Shown: positions 11,490 to 21,620 of the stretch, piece after piece
Layout of the letters: each line of letters opens with the position of its first letter
Numbering within the stretch: position 1 is the first letter of the stretch
Position numbers and translations under genes: made by a program
Assembly (NCBI GenBank): GCA_963932145.1
Contig: OZ010590.1
Coordinates: 58,973,789 to 59,037,788 of the forward strand
DNA from: Acanthosepion lycidas
Taxonomy: Eukaryota > Mollusca > Cephalopoda > Sepiida > Sepiidae
Length of the DNA: 64,000 nt
Reading direction: 5' to 3'
The notes under the pieces: generated by a model
Database searches by the model: none
The model's input: the letters and a program-made list of their open reading frames with translations, nothing else
Told to the model about the DNA's origin: nothing

Positions 11490-11553
<64 letters not shown>
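11490..11553. repeat. (TA)n microsatellite
   Basis: Uninterrupted TA dinucleotides, about 32 units. Confidence 0.95.
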
Positions 11554-11554
<1 letters not shown>

Positions 11555-11556
<2 letters not shown>

Positions 11557-11698
11557 GAAATTAAGTCTGACAGTTATTTAATATATTTTCTGTTTATGCA
11601 TTATTTTTATAGATTCAATTTATTTAAGTAGATGCTCTGTTTTTAATTAAACAGTAGTAATTACATTTACCGGCCCGAATGTTCAAGAAATTTTATAT
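11555..11698 (+). repeat. Direct repeat, copy 1 (copy 2 at 11999-12141)
   Basis: GTCTGACAGTTATTTAATAT, TTATTTTTATAGATTCAATT, TAATTAAACAG and TTACATTTA recur in the same order at 11999-12141. The two copies flank a mariner MITE and a tRNA-like sequence. Confidence 0.7.
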
Positions 11699-11699
11699 A

Positions 11700-11800
11700 T
11701 TAGGTTGGTGCAAAAATAATGACGTAATAATGTCGTTTTTTGACGTATTTTTAATGTCAAAAAACGACACTATTACGTCATTATTTTTGCACCAACCTAA
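11700..11800. mobile_element. MADE1-like mariner MITE, copy 1
   Basis: A 101-bp near-perfect palindrome starts TTAGGTTGGTGCAAAAATAA and ends with its inverse. TA duplications lie at 11698-11699 and 11801-11802. The terminal 16 bases match what is known of the Hsmar1/MADE1 family terminus in primates. Two further copies are at 25909-25988 and 37734-37835. Non-coding. Confidence 0.9.
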
Positions 11801-11809
11801 TAAATATCC

Positions 11810-11891
11810 ATTCTCCAACAGGAATCGAACCTGTATCCTATACAGAAACCATCATTTGATTTGACTTGCTATACCATTTAACTACAGAGAA
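11810..11891 (-). other. tRNA-like sequence, probable tRNA pseudogene or SINE head
   Basis: Read on the minus strand, 82 nt can fold as a cloverleaf. There is a 7-bp acceptor stem (TTCTCTG with TGGAGAA, two wobbles), a 4-bp D stem (GTTA/TAGC), a perfect 5-bp T stem with loop TTCGATT, and a B box GGTTCGATTCC. The anticodon stem is imperfect. The loop AATCAAA would give anticodon TCA with A instead of U at position 33, and the variable region is long. These defects argue against a working tRNA. Confidence 0.45.
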
Positions 11892-12141
11892 GCATCTGGT
11901 TAGCAAAGTCCAATTTACTGTTTATAAACACAATCTTCCGCAAATTTTCTTGATTGATCATACCTGCTCACAAAATGTATCTTAACATAAACGACAACAT
12001 ATAATGAAATGAATTATGTCTGACAATTATTTAGTATATATTCTGTATATATATTATTTTTATAGATACAATTTATTTAAGTAAATGATCTACTCTTAAT
12101 TAAACAGTATTAATTACATTTATCATCTTGAATGTGCTAGA

Positions 12142-12920
12142 AATTTTGTAGAAAATGTGTTCTTGAAGCCAGAGAATGAACAAAGGCAGAAAACTGATGC
12201 ATCATAACTATCTGCTTCAGGTAGATGGAGCTTGACAGCCCAGGAAGACTGTACATCTAGGGGGAAGGAAACCCCCCAATTTTAAACCTCAACTGCCTTG
12301 TGGTCATATCCAAACACAGAAATGGTTATGGAAGTAAATCCAAACAGAAGACCCTGAAAGAGGTTAGCTGTCAACAGTGACAACTTTCCAACTACTCCTG
12401 CAGCAAAGTCACCCCCAAATGTAATACCCTGTATTCTTTTGGATATTGTCAATATGGCCTGAGAGGGATGCCATGCAGTCTGGAAAGCACATGGCCTCCA
12501 TATATTTATATAATCTAGGCCTGTGCCCTGATCACTCCAGTTTTATCACCAAAGGAGTGAATTTTGGCCAGACAGAGTGCTAACTTTATCTTACAAGATA
12601 AACGGATGCCTATTATATATTATATACTGACAGGTGTATATGCCAGTGTATGTGTTTATGGTGCCTGTATATGTAATTATTGGCAAGTGTATATAAGTGA
12701 ATGTGAACCTCCTCACACATGCACACCATAGCTCAAGTCTAGTTTTTCTCCCCAGAAATGTCTTAAAATAATTTTCCCCTCCATCCCACAGGTTGAATGC
12801 TGTTTATTGCCTTTTACTTAATCTCATATATTTTTTTAAATATTCAAGTTAAAATTGGGGTACATTCTTGACACTGGAGCATGCTCAATGCTGGAAGAAA
12901 TAGTATACAGTGGAAGCATG
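12142..12920. other. Spacer, nothing recognised
   Basis: A more GC-balanced stretch (about 12200-12560) without stops-free coding of note; it may be part of an old repeat that I cannot name. Confidence 0.4.
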
Positions 12921-12924
12921 GTGT

Positions 12925-13120
12925 AATAATGATTAGTGACTCAGATTGAGGAATTGGAGAGCCAAGTTTGAATTCCATTTGAGTTCATTACATTCACTTA
13001 TGTGCTAATACTTTAGTGAAAGATATGAATCCATGAAAATAGCAGGACAGACGGGTCCTTATAGCCATGAGTGACAACCAGTCTAGGTAAAGGAAAATAT
13101 AATTTCAAAGCAGATCACAT
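12925..13120 (+). repeat. SINE-B copy
   Basis: Homologous to 40045-40240: ACTCAGATTGAGGAATTGGA, then GTTTGAATTCCATTTGAGTT, CATTCACTTATGTGCTAATA, GACAGACGGGTCCT and CAACCAGTCTAGG. The head has tRNA-like spacing (AATGATTAGTGACT, then AAGTTTGAATTCC as a B-box relative). Confidence 0.6.
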
Positions 13121-13670
13121 TATCCTAAAATGTGTATACATGTGGCTGGGAACTGTTTTTGAATCCAAAATTCCTACTGAAACATCTACTATGAATTTGT
13201 ATGTTCAAATGAAATACGACTTCTGCTATGCTTGGTCAGCTCTTGTTTGTATGCAGCACGTTCTTTTGATGGAGCCTGCTCAAACAACTAGGTGAATGCT
13301 GCAACAGGTAAAGGTAGTGTATACAGTGATAAGTAAAAGTATATGTGTAATGTATTTAGATGGAAATATTGTTGGCTAGTAAATAAATGTGTTTAGTCAT
13401 GCATATATAAACCTATCAGATGTTACCTTAAATTTATGGGTAATCAGACCATAAAAAAAGTTACTTACTCTAACATCTAGTTTCCACTACTTTGAAGGAG
13501 ATGGGAGAAACAAAGTGTCAGGGAACTGCTCACAGATGGCAATAGCAATATCTGTACTACATTCAGTTTATGCATCAAATAATTTAAACTTAGGAATATC
13601 ACTGTCTATGCTTACAAATATGCATGCCATTATATGTATATATAAATATAGGTTAGTACATGATGCACAT
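13121..13670. other. Spacer, nothing recognised
   Basis: Contains a 74-codon ORF (13071-13295) with no recognisable similarity; it overlaps the end of the SINE-B copy and is probably fortuitous. Confidence 0.4.
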
Positions 13671-13671
13671 G

Positions 13672-13880
13672 TAGTGTGGTGGTTATCAGCATGAAAAGTA
13701 CAAATGGTATGTCAAGTTTAAATTCCAGCCAGAGCTATTGTGTTCCCTACCACACAAATACACATCAAAAGGTATTAATCCTTCACTTCTCCCCATCCTC
13801 CAGGTAGGGGTTAATAGTAAGGCAAAGTGTGATCTTTAGCTTGGTTGGTAACCAGTCTAGGACTATTCAGGTTTCACCCA
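13672..13880 (+). repeat. SINE-B-like copy
   Basis: The head GTGTGGTGGTTATCAGCATG and the B-box-like GTCAAGTTTAAATTCCAG have tRNA spacing. The 3' end GGTAACCAGTCTAGGACTAT matches the CAACCAGTCTAGG block of the other SINE-B copies. A LINE-A fragment follows directly. Confidence 0.5.
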
Positions 13881-13884
13881 GGGC

Positions 13885-14125
13885 TAACAGTTTCTTTTCT
13901 CACACTTCTTGCTTGTGGAATTCTCTTTTGGCTCCATGCTTTCTGGTCAACTTTAATCTTCAAAAATTTAAATGCAATGTCAATGGCTTTCTACTGTCCT
14001 CCTGATTACTCTTCTTTAATTACCTCTCCTTAGTAATGTTTGTTTTCTAATTCTTCCACAACCAGTAAACACCTTGTGTCTCAGTTGATTTACTGCCTTA
14101 CTTGGGGTGAACTTGCTGAAAAAAA
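13885..14125 (+). mobile_element. LINE-A 3' fragment
   Basis: Short 5'-truncated copy: CTAACAGTTTCTTTTCTCAC encodes the NSFFSHT block, followed by a TTCAAAAATTTAAATGCAAT stretch shared with other copies. The 3' terminus is a CCTTACTTGGGGTGAAC variant near 14095-14113. Confidence 0.7.
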
Positions 14126-14344
14126 TTCTCAAATCAAAACTGGTTCAGCATGCTAGCCACTTAACCACAGTAGTAACTTCTAGTGGGGTGAGGCTGTTGT
14201 CTGATACACTACTGAGGGTCTACAGAGTTAAAAACAAGTGAACATATAAGTGTATGTGCATGCATTATTATATGTATATGTAAGTTTATGCTGGCAAATG
14301 TGTTGTATACAGATGCATAATATATATATATATATATTTTTTGT

Positions 14345-14535
14345 AAGCATTTCACCCCAAGCAAGGCGGGAAGCCACTAGGACGCAAGGGGTTACAGAAA
14401 ATTTAGAGCAAGATCAGATAGGAGTGATAGAAGAAAGGATGAGGATAGTGGATAGTGGATAGATCAAGGCAACTGGAGATGTCGATTGACATTACACTTA
14501 AATAGCTGGAGATTATAGCTCTCAGGGAAACTGGA

Positions 14536-14536
<1 letters not shown>
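14345..14536 (-). mobile_element. LINE-A 3' fragment
   Basis: The inverse of the family terminus (CATTTCACCCCAAGCAAGGC at 14348-14367) starts it on the plus strand; ACATTACACTTAAATAGCTG follows. A (TA) run immediately precedes it (14322-14338). 5'-truncated. Confidence 0.7.

Positions 14537-14537
<1 letters not shown>

Positions 14538-14611
<74 letters not shown>
14538..14611. repeat. (TA)n-(TG)n compound microsatellite
   Basis: About 16 TA units followed by about 20 TG units. Confidence 0.95.
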
Positions 14612-14613
<2 letters not shown>

Positions 14614-14661
14614 AAGCTTATGTTGGCAAATGTATATATAAGTGTGTATCTACATATTATA

Positions 14662-15475
14662 CTTATGCTATGGATAAATTGTTGCTATTTTATATTTTTA
14701 ATTTTGTGTATGTGCATTGTTTAGTTTTGATTTTATCAACTGCACAGTATTGTAGGGTCAGTTGGGCACAGTCTGTGAGAAAAAGAGCACCATGACGCAT
14801 ATTCAGAAATTTGGAAACGGCATGCTGTACTGCTTAGCATTGTCACCAGAAACTCTAATACAGAGCATTTGGAAAGATTTGGATGAGTCTAATGGTGATT
14901 ACAAAAGTATGGCAGCTCAAAAAACCCACTTTGATCATTCTGATAAGAAAAGAACTCCTGTATTTGTTAATGCAGGCCTCAGATTCAACATAGAAGCCCA
15001 TATCAAGTGCCTTGAGGAGGTAGTGCTGACCTGGGTCAAGAGGATAGCTGCTGTTCGACTCTATGTCTGATAACAGGACTCTGCACCATGGCTGTCAGAC
15101 AGTTTCTGTGACCACATCATCCCTTACATCTAGCCACCTAACTCCCCAAACTGCAACGCCCCTGATTATTATGTGTAGGGTGGTTTTGAGTAAGAGTTCA
15201 AGAAAACTCCTTGTAATATCAAAGATGAACTGAAGGCAAGGATTATGACAGCATTCACCAACTTAACAAGGAAACCTTCCAGAACAGTTGCAGGAGATTC
15301 TGAAGCTATCTGTAGGCATTGGTTGAAGCCAATGGTGATTTTATTAAATAAATTTACTCTTCAGTATTTCAAGATATTTTTTGTGTACTTTTTGTATATA
15401 TATATCTGTTAAAATGAGATGTCAGTGTTATTTTCATTTGGGGGTAATTTACAATTTATCTATCACACCCTTTAT
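14662..15475 (+). mobile_element. Mariner/Tc1-type transposon, internally deleted copy
   Basis: The ends are inverted: the left reads ATGGATAAATTGTTGC and the right AATTTACAATTTATCTAT. The ORF at 14762-15070 keeps transposase pieces: LDESNGDYKSMAAQKTHF and SDKKRTPVF. It then jumps straight to IEAHIKCLEEVVLTWVKR, showing an in-frame internal deletion that removes the core with the first catalytic residue. Further on, 15096-15180 encodes DNFCDHI- and LATxLPKLQRP-type sequence corresponding to the WPPNSP block of the family. A related copy with a different deletion lies at 42098-42916. Confidence 0.75.
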
Positions 15476-15572
15476 ATTGGGAAATGTGTGTATAATTTTA
15501 TACTTATGCATTATTACATTTATATGTGAGTTTATATTGTCAAGTGTGCATATAAGTGTATACATATGTATC

Positions 15573-15575
<3 letters not shown>

Positions 15576-15622
<47 letters not shown>
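15576..15622. repeat. (TA)n microsatellite
   Basis: About 23 TA units, abutting the next element's left end. Confidence 0.95.
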
Positions 15623-15624
<2 letters not shown>

Positions 15625-16174
15625 CGGGTGTAACAGCAAAATTGTCCAAATCATGTAACAGCATAATTATCCTTTCCACATAATGTTTACTATCTAAAAC
15701 ACAACTAAACTAATTAAGTTTATTTTTTCCAGGTTTTCAGATAAGGCTTTTAGACATCTTGACACCATTTTCCATAAGAATCACTGAAAATCCCTTTAAG
15801 TTATTCAGCTAAAAAGAGAGTAGTATAAAATTGTTTTGTGTCAGACCCACTGTCTTCCAAACTGAGCAATGGTAAGAGGAAAAAGATCATTCAGGCCTTT
15901 TGTAATGGTACCAACATTCATATTCTGGCTTCCATCTTCAAAGTCCCTTCAAGAACCATCAAGAGAATGATGTATAAGTTTTAAAAAGAGAGAATAGCAG
16001 AGAAGAAAACTGGATCAGGAGGGTCACAGGTTTATACATTTTTATTGTTCAAAGTAGAGTCTAATAGTATTATAAAAACCTTGGAGTATTCCAGTAAGAT
16101 ATCTTTATTCCTTTCTAAAATACAACAGTTAAGAGCTTAATCTAACAATTGGACAATTTTGCTGTTACACCCGG
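15623..16174 (+). mobile_element. Tc1-like non-autonomous derivative
   Basis: The terminal inverted repeats CCGGGTGTAACAGCAAAATT (left, from 15624) and AATTTTGCTGTTACACCCGG (right, to 16174) are exact over about 26 bp, with TA at each flank. Inside, 15870-15990 reads a helix-turn-helix-like N-terminus (NGKRKKIIQAFCNGTNIHIL, then FKVPSRTIKRMMYKF), typical of Tc1-type DNA-binding domains. The catalytic domain is gone. Both ends sit in TA microsatellites, as expected for TA-targeting. Confidence 0.8.
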
Positions 16175-16230
16175 TATATATATATGTAAGTTTATGTTAG
16201 CAAATGTATATATAAGTATATTTTTGTGTA

Positions 16231-16235
<5 letters not shown>

Positions 16236-16271
<36 letters not shown>
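16236..16271. repeat. (TA)n microsatellite
   Basis: About 17 TA units. Confidence 0.95.
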
Positions 16272-16273
<2 letters not shown>

Positions 16274-16362
16274 TAGTTTTATATTGAAAAACTTATATAT
16301 AATTATATATCATTACATTTGTGTGAAAGTTTATGTTGGCAATTGTGTATATAAGTATGTTT

Positions 16363-16592
16363 TTATTGCTTCAAATATTAATATTTAGTGGATACCAGTA
16401 TTTGAAATAGATGCCCTTTTTTTGTTTTTAAACAGTGTGTATTACATCTATTCGTCTGAATTTTTTTTATTAAGATTTCTTAAGTAGAGTGCACAGATTG
16501 ATAGTTTTTATATACAATGTTTAAAAATAAAAACGAGGCATCTATTTCAAATCGGGTATCCACTAAAAATAAAGTTTGAAGTAATAAAAATG
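16363..16592. mobile_element. Foldback MITE of the AGTGGATACC family
   Basis: The left arm (TTTTATTGCTTCAAATATTA, then TTTAGTGGATACC, then TTTGAAATAGATGCC) is the imperfect inverted complement of 16538-16592, over roughly 75 bp. The loop is about 80 bp. No coding. Related arms occur at 11152-11455, and a single arm at about 21228-21300. Confidence 0.75.
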
Positions 16593-16599
16593 TTAGATT

Positions 16600-17160
16600 A
16601 AAAATAAAAATATTACTTCATTATAAATATATGTGTATGTATTGTTACATGTATATGTAAGTTTATGTTGGCAAATTGACAAATGTGTATATAAGTATAT
16701 GTGTATGCATTATTACATGCATATGTAAGTTCATGTTGGCAACTGTGCAATACATGTATATATATGTGTATTCTAAACATATATAAATTTGGTGGGGGTG
16801 ATTCCAAAAAATGTTATTATTTCTATGGGGAGTACTTTTATTAGAAAAGCACTGCCATAGATGTGTTAACATATTTTTGAATCACCTATGGAAGATTCCA
16901 AGTATGTCTTGAGTAGAATCATGAACAGGTGGAGAATTTGTGAAATCATAATATTAATTCTGCTTTTCTAATAAACATACTTTATAGAAACATTAACATT
17001 TTTTGAATTACCCTGTATGTTTATCTGTGTTTACGTCAATGTATAAGTTTCCTCATTAAAGGTTTACAAAATATATATTAACAGCATATATGTATGTGTG
17101 ACTATAATGTATGTATTTGTATGGTACTTTTATAGGTAACACATATGTACTTATTGGTGC
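16600..17160. other. AT-rich spacer with TATG-type short repeats
   Basis: Several loosely repeated phrases of the type GTAAGTTTATGTTGGCAA with TGTATATAAGTATATGTGTA (also at 14280, 14620, 15530, 16190 and 16330) suggest an old minisatellite. No genes seen. Confidence 0.5.
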
Positions 17161-17167
17161 TTTTTTA

Positions 17168-17430
17168 TCATATCACCCCATGCAAGGCAGTAAACCTACT
17201 AAGATACATAGGGTTACTGAGTGTGAAAAATAAGAAAAAAGAGAAACATTATTAAGGAGCAAGAAAAATAGAAGAGTAATCAAGAAGACAGTAGATAAGG
17301 ATTGACATTGCATTTAAACTTTTTACGCACAAAGTTGGCTGGAAAGCATGGAACAAAAATGAGTTCCACAAGCAAGAGGTGAGAGAAAAGAAATTGTTAG
17401 CATATAACTTACGGTTACATCTAGCCAATT
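17168..17430 (-). mobile_element. LINE-A 3' fragment
   Basis: Starts with the inverse family terminus (ATCACCCCATGCAAGGCAGT) and continues with TTGACATTGCATTTAAACTT, CAAAGTTGGCTGGAAAGCAT and GAGTTCCACAAGCAAGAGGT, the antisense of the WNSLP..CFP..FK region. 5'-truncated. Confidence 0.7.
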
Positions 17431-17444
17431 CATGTATTTATGTA

Positions 17445-17447
<3 letters not shown>

Positions 17448-17499
<52 letters not shown>
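17448..17499. repeat. (TG)n microsatellite
   Basis: About 25 TG units. Confidence 0.95.
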
Positions 17500-17501
<2 letters not shown>

Positions 17502-17529
17502 ATACACATGACTGTTATTATAAAGTATA

Positions 17530-17880
17530 TTTTGAGGCAACAGAAATGTTGTTCTATAGGATGCTAGAAATACCATGGACTGAACATGTAAGTAATGAGG
17601 AGGAAAATGGAATCAAAAAGGACACTTATACTTAGAATAAGAAAGAAACAATTGAAATTTCTAAGACTCATAATGAGGAAAGAAGGTTTGGAGCACTTGA
17701 CACTCATAGGATATATTGAAGACAAAAGAGACAGAGGCAAGCAGTGATTAACCAACCTAATAAGCATGTCTGGCAGAACAGGGTTTAAAATAAATAGCAA
17801 AAAGGCAAAGTTTATTAAGAGCTACAAAGAACAGGAGTTATGGAGAATGATGATTGGCCAAATCCTGAAGGGAAGAAGAA
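17530..17880 (+). mobile_element. RTE-like LINE 3' fragment
   Basis: Reads RMLEIPWTEHVSNEE, then a frame with FLRLIMRKEGLEHLTLIGY and EDKRDRGKQ, ending SYKEQELWRMMIGQILKGRR. This is the standard C-terminal pattern of RTE-type reverse transcriptases. It is homologous to the minus-strand fragment at 6380-6640. Frameshifted and 5'-truncated. Confidence 0.7.
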
Positions 17881-18119
17881 TATAGTACCTTTATATAGTA
17901 CATATGGCACAGGTTGATTAGATGCTATTTTATCACTTTCCCTGACCCAACATCTCAACACTCTTGTTAACTTACCTAATTTCTGTATAGAACAACAGTA
18001 ACAACTGTACCTAATTGCATATAGAACAACAGTAACCAAGACATGCATGATCAAAGCCTGCCTGGTGGTCAAGATAGTTGTATATTTTCCAATCACTGAA
18101 AAAAATCTGTTATTTTTAA

Positions 18120-19240
18120 TTTTCTTTCATTGTCCCACACCAACTTAGTATCCATATTCTCTCAATCATGTCTTTCCTGTCAGGTAGGTCTATGAAGGTC
18201 ATTGCTAATGGCCAGACCTCTGAGGCACATGAGATCAATGCTGGGGTCCTTCAAAGCTCTCTCCTCAGTCCTACTCTCTTTCTGCTTTATATCAACAATC
18301 TGTCCAAGAATACTCTCAGATCATTAGTAAATATATATGCAAATAATACCACAATGTATGGGTGCACCTCCATATATTTTGATGACCAGTGACTGTCAGC
18401 TGATTTCACATCTGACCTAACTTGCCCAGCTGAATGGGCAAAAGTCTTGCTGATAACATTCAATACATACAAAACTAAATTTGTAACATTTAATCACCAT
18501 CTGAGAAGACCCTAAACCTGCACCAATCTTGATGAATGCTCATACACTGAAAGAGGCTCCTTGCCTGTATTGCTTACTGGGGTTAAATCTTACTCCCAAC
18601 CTTAAATGGAATGTGTATATTCAAGAATGGTCAGTTTATTCTATTGCTCTAGAACATATCTAACTCCTGCTGCCAAGCTCTCTTTTTATAAGAGTCAGAT
18701 CAGACCAAGAATAGAGTATTGCCACCATACCTGGGCTGGTGCTACCCAATCCTCACTGTTCACCCATTGTTCAAAAGTGCTTACACGGACTTGTGGGCGA
18801 TGAATTATTTGCCACCCTGCAACTCGTATCCCAGAGAGGAAACATTGTCAACCTTTCACGATTATATTATTTCTAAGACAGATGTTCTGACAAGTTATAT
18901 TTCTTAGTTTCACCAGTTCAGACCTTTACAGCTACGACCTGTCATGCTGTGAAAAATCATCCCCCATTCTTTTCATGTTTCTTTTATAAAAAGCTTCTTC
19001 TCCAGATCTGTTACTTTTTGGAAAAACTCCAGAGAGAATGCTTCCCTGATAACTACATTCTTGGTCCCTTTAAGTCCAGGATCAACCAATATCTATCATG
19101 CTCATCCTCATAATACTCTCTTACTTCCCCTCCCCTGTCACTTACAACCATCTCACTAAGCAATCCTAGGGCCTTGTACAACCATCTGACTTGAGCACCC
19201 CTAGAACCTTGTACTGGGTCAGCTAACAGTAAAAAAAGGA
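18120..19240 (+). mobile_element. LINE-B, 5'-truncated and decayed
   Basis: The ORF at 18168-18392 carries reverse-transcriptase palm motifs: MKVIANGQTSEAHEINAGV, LSPTLFLLYINNLS, and YANNTTMY where active elements have YADDT. The catalytic aspartates are therefore lost. 18606-18803 holds the thumb-like YLTPAAKLSFYKSQIRPRIE and YCHHTWAGATQSSL. Further 3', frames encode a C-terminal FFxR..tLWN.LP-type block and FKSRINQYL-like residues near 19065-19100. It differs from LINE-A in its 3' end. Related fragments are at 19683-19975 and 25130-25335. Confidence 0.75.
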
Positions 19241-19682
19241 AAAAGAGAGCATGATGTCTATTAATAGACTCATTAACTTGGATACCAGTCATTATTATTA
19301 TTTGGTTTCACATTTCTAATGAATAGTATAATCCTAGTACTTACAGTATGGTACCATACTAATAATACATCTTTGTATTGTATTTTTACTTACATATGTA
19401 GTATACAAGCAAATATGCTAATGTGGTATGCTAATGTGGGTAAGTTTTCCTTCTAATAGTGTATTTTTACTGGGATATAATTATCCCTGTCAATGTAGTA
19501 GGTTTATTTATGAAAAGATATCAACACAAATGCTGCTCACTCAATCCATGTTTAATCGCAGTTGTTCAATTATCTTTGACTATAAAAATTTAGTTTCAAG
19601 TTAAAAAACAAAATGAAACAATAAATATAAATGTTACAAAAAGCAATGACTATGGCAGATGTATGAATGAGTTACATGGCCT
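19241..19682. other. Spacer, nothing recognised
   Basis: AT-rich; no ORF or repeat structure recognised. Confidence 0.4.
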
Positions 19683-19975
19683 GGTTCAAACAGATCAGAC
19701 CTTCACAGCTAGGACCTGCCATGCTGTACTCATGGTGTCAAACCATTCCCATTCCCGTTGTGCTTATTTGCTAAAATGCAAGTTCAACTCAGAAAGATTC
19801 TTCCCTGGAATTGTTACTTTTTGGATAAACTCCTGAGAGAATTCTTCTCTGATAACTACAATCGTGGTGCCTTTAACTCCAGGATTAACCGATGTCTATC
19901 CTGCTCATCCTCATAATACTATCTTACTTTCTCCTTCTTTACAATCTCATTCAGTAATCCTCGACCTTGAATGGC
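19683..19975 (+). mobile_element. LINE-B 3' fragment
   Basis: Alignable with 18910-19180: CAGATCAGACCTTCACAGCT, ACCTGCCATGCTGT, CTCCTGAGAGAATTCTTCTC, GATAACTACAATCGTGG and CAGGATTAACCGATGTCTAT. 5'-truncated. Confidence 0.7.
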
Positions 19976-20154
19976 CTATGAAATGGTTGCATGTTTAGCA
20001 TATTTTAAGTGTGTGTGTTCATATGTAAACATTTAAAGAAAAACATACAAAAACTTGGATTGCTACCACAGACTATTTATTCTTTTTTGTTATATAAACT
20101 GTAGTGAAACAAAGCTGTCATTGTCTCTTGAGTATATCCATTTCTTTTTGGTCC

Positions 20155-20515
20155 AGGAGTTAAGGTAAGTAAATATAAGCATCATTATAATGGTTGCACT
20201 CAACTCAGCCTTGCACAGAGTTTGACCAATAAAGACAAGTTTGTACTTACTTTATTGCCAGAAGTTTTAAACATAATTATGGTATTCCATTTTCTTTTTC
20301 TAGGTTCAGAAGTTAGGGTAAGCAAGGATAATCATTGTTATAATAGTCACATTTGTCAGCCTTGTGCATAGTTGGAACAGCCAAAGAACAACTAGTCTTA
20401 CTTGATTGGTGGAACATGAACATGGTTATAGTGGTTGAGCTCATGTCAGCATTGTGCTGAGTTGGAAGGACCAAAGAAAAGCTTGTTTTACTTCATAGGT
20501 GGAAGCTTTGGAAGA
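20155..20515 (+). repeat. Three degenerate tandem copies, about 100-150 bp each
   Basis: The order AAGCATCATTATAATGGTTG, CAACTCAGCCTTGCACAGAG, then a TTTACTT-type end recurs. Copy 2 (about 20308-20415) has TTATAATAGTCACA and TCAGCCTTGTGCATAGTTGG. Copy 3 (about 20416-20515) has TTATAGTGGTTGAG and TCAGCATTGTGCTGAGTTGG. No coding. Confidence 0.6.
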
Positions 20516-21340
20516 TACATGCAAATCCTTTGCAAACACCATGCAAATGCTGTGTAAACACCGTGTGTTGGAAAGGGGAAAGAAAGTGGACTGGAAAAAA
20601 CAAATGGGATCCAGTGGAGTCAACCTTTTTCCATGTGGTACTACATCTAGGAGCAAGGAAGAGAAAGAGAGAGAGGAAGGAAAGACTTAACCAGTGCTGC
20701 CTAGTGGCATTAAATGAAGCTAAGTGGAGCAATCATATTTCTAGTTCTTTTACCACTAGCATTATGGAAAAAGGTATTTCTTTTTCTTTTTTTTTTTAAT
20801 TATTCATTATTATTATTTTTAATTATTGATATTATTTCATTTTCCCACAGGCCCTTTTCTTGGGTGAACTATGATTAAAAAGAAATAAGTAACACATAAA
20901 TTTAAAATACACGCTTGCACACAAGTGGTTCCTGTTTAACTATAGTTTCACTTAGCATAGTTTCATTTACCCTCTGTCAACCCAAGAAATAATTCATAAA
21001 TTTCACTTTATCCTTAAGAGCAAAAATCATAATACTGTAATTTCAAACATAGCAAAAAAAAAAACAAAAAAAAACATAAAGTACTTCCTTTAAGCGAAAC
21101 AGTGAAAAACTTTGACTTTATAAGACAAAAATAGTATGATAAGGTCTACAGTAATCTTCTATTGTTCACTAGTAAGATTTCTCAAATGTACCAGTCAATA
21201 GATGTAGTGTACACTATTTAAGTAAATAATGGAGTATCCAATATAATAACATTAGTAGTAATAAAAATGTTAGATTAAAAATAAATCTATAAATTCTTTA
21301 AAAATTGCTTTGTTTGTTTCAGATATGAAACTAAACTGAT
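20516..21340. other. Spacer with overlapping short ORFs of no recognised type
   Basis: Overlapping ORFs at 20441-20799 on both strands show no motif I recognise. The rest is AT-rich, with part of a foldback arm at about 21228-21300. Confidence 0.4.
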
Positions 21341-21364
21341 ACACTTTTCGAGATATAGCTTTTT

Positions 21365-21620
21365 GCTATAGAAATAGTTATATGTAACCACCACTTCTAC
21401 TCCAACGGTTTACAACTACAATCTTCAAAAATTTAAATGCAACATCAATTGCCATATTCTATCTTCTTGAAGCCCATTCATCTTTTATCACTTCCTCAAT
21501 CCTCCCTATTCTAAGTTTTTTCTCACATTCACTCTCTATAGTCCTCAGTGTACTAGTGATGTTCCTGCTTTGATTAGGGTGAAATAAAAAAAAAATATAT
21601 ATATATATATATATATTAGT
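21365..21620 (+). mobile_element. LINE-A 3' fragment with (TA)n tail
   Basis: TATGTAACCACCACTTCTAC and TTCAAAAATTTAAATGCAAC match the other copies. The terminus is a degenerate GATTAGGGTGAAAT at about 21568-21581, followed by A-run and (TA)n to about 21617. Confidence 0.7.

Noticed and set aside
11810-11891. Functional suppressor or selenocysteine tRNA
   Set aside because: A33, weak anticodon stem and repeat context make a pseudogene or SINE head more likely.
15381-15683. ORFs of 76-100 codons spanning TA repeats
   Set aside because: Runs of isoleucine and tyrosine from (TA)n; overlap transposon ends.
17379-17635. ORFs over (TG)n
   Set aside because: Cysteine/valine runs from the microsatellite.
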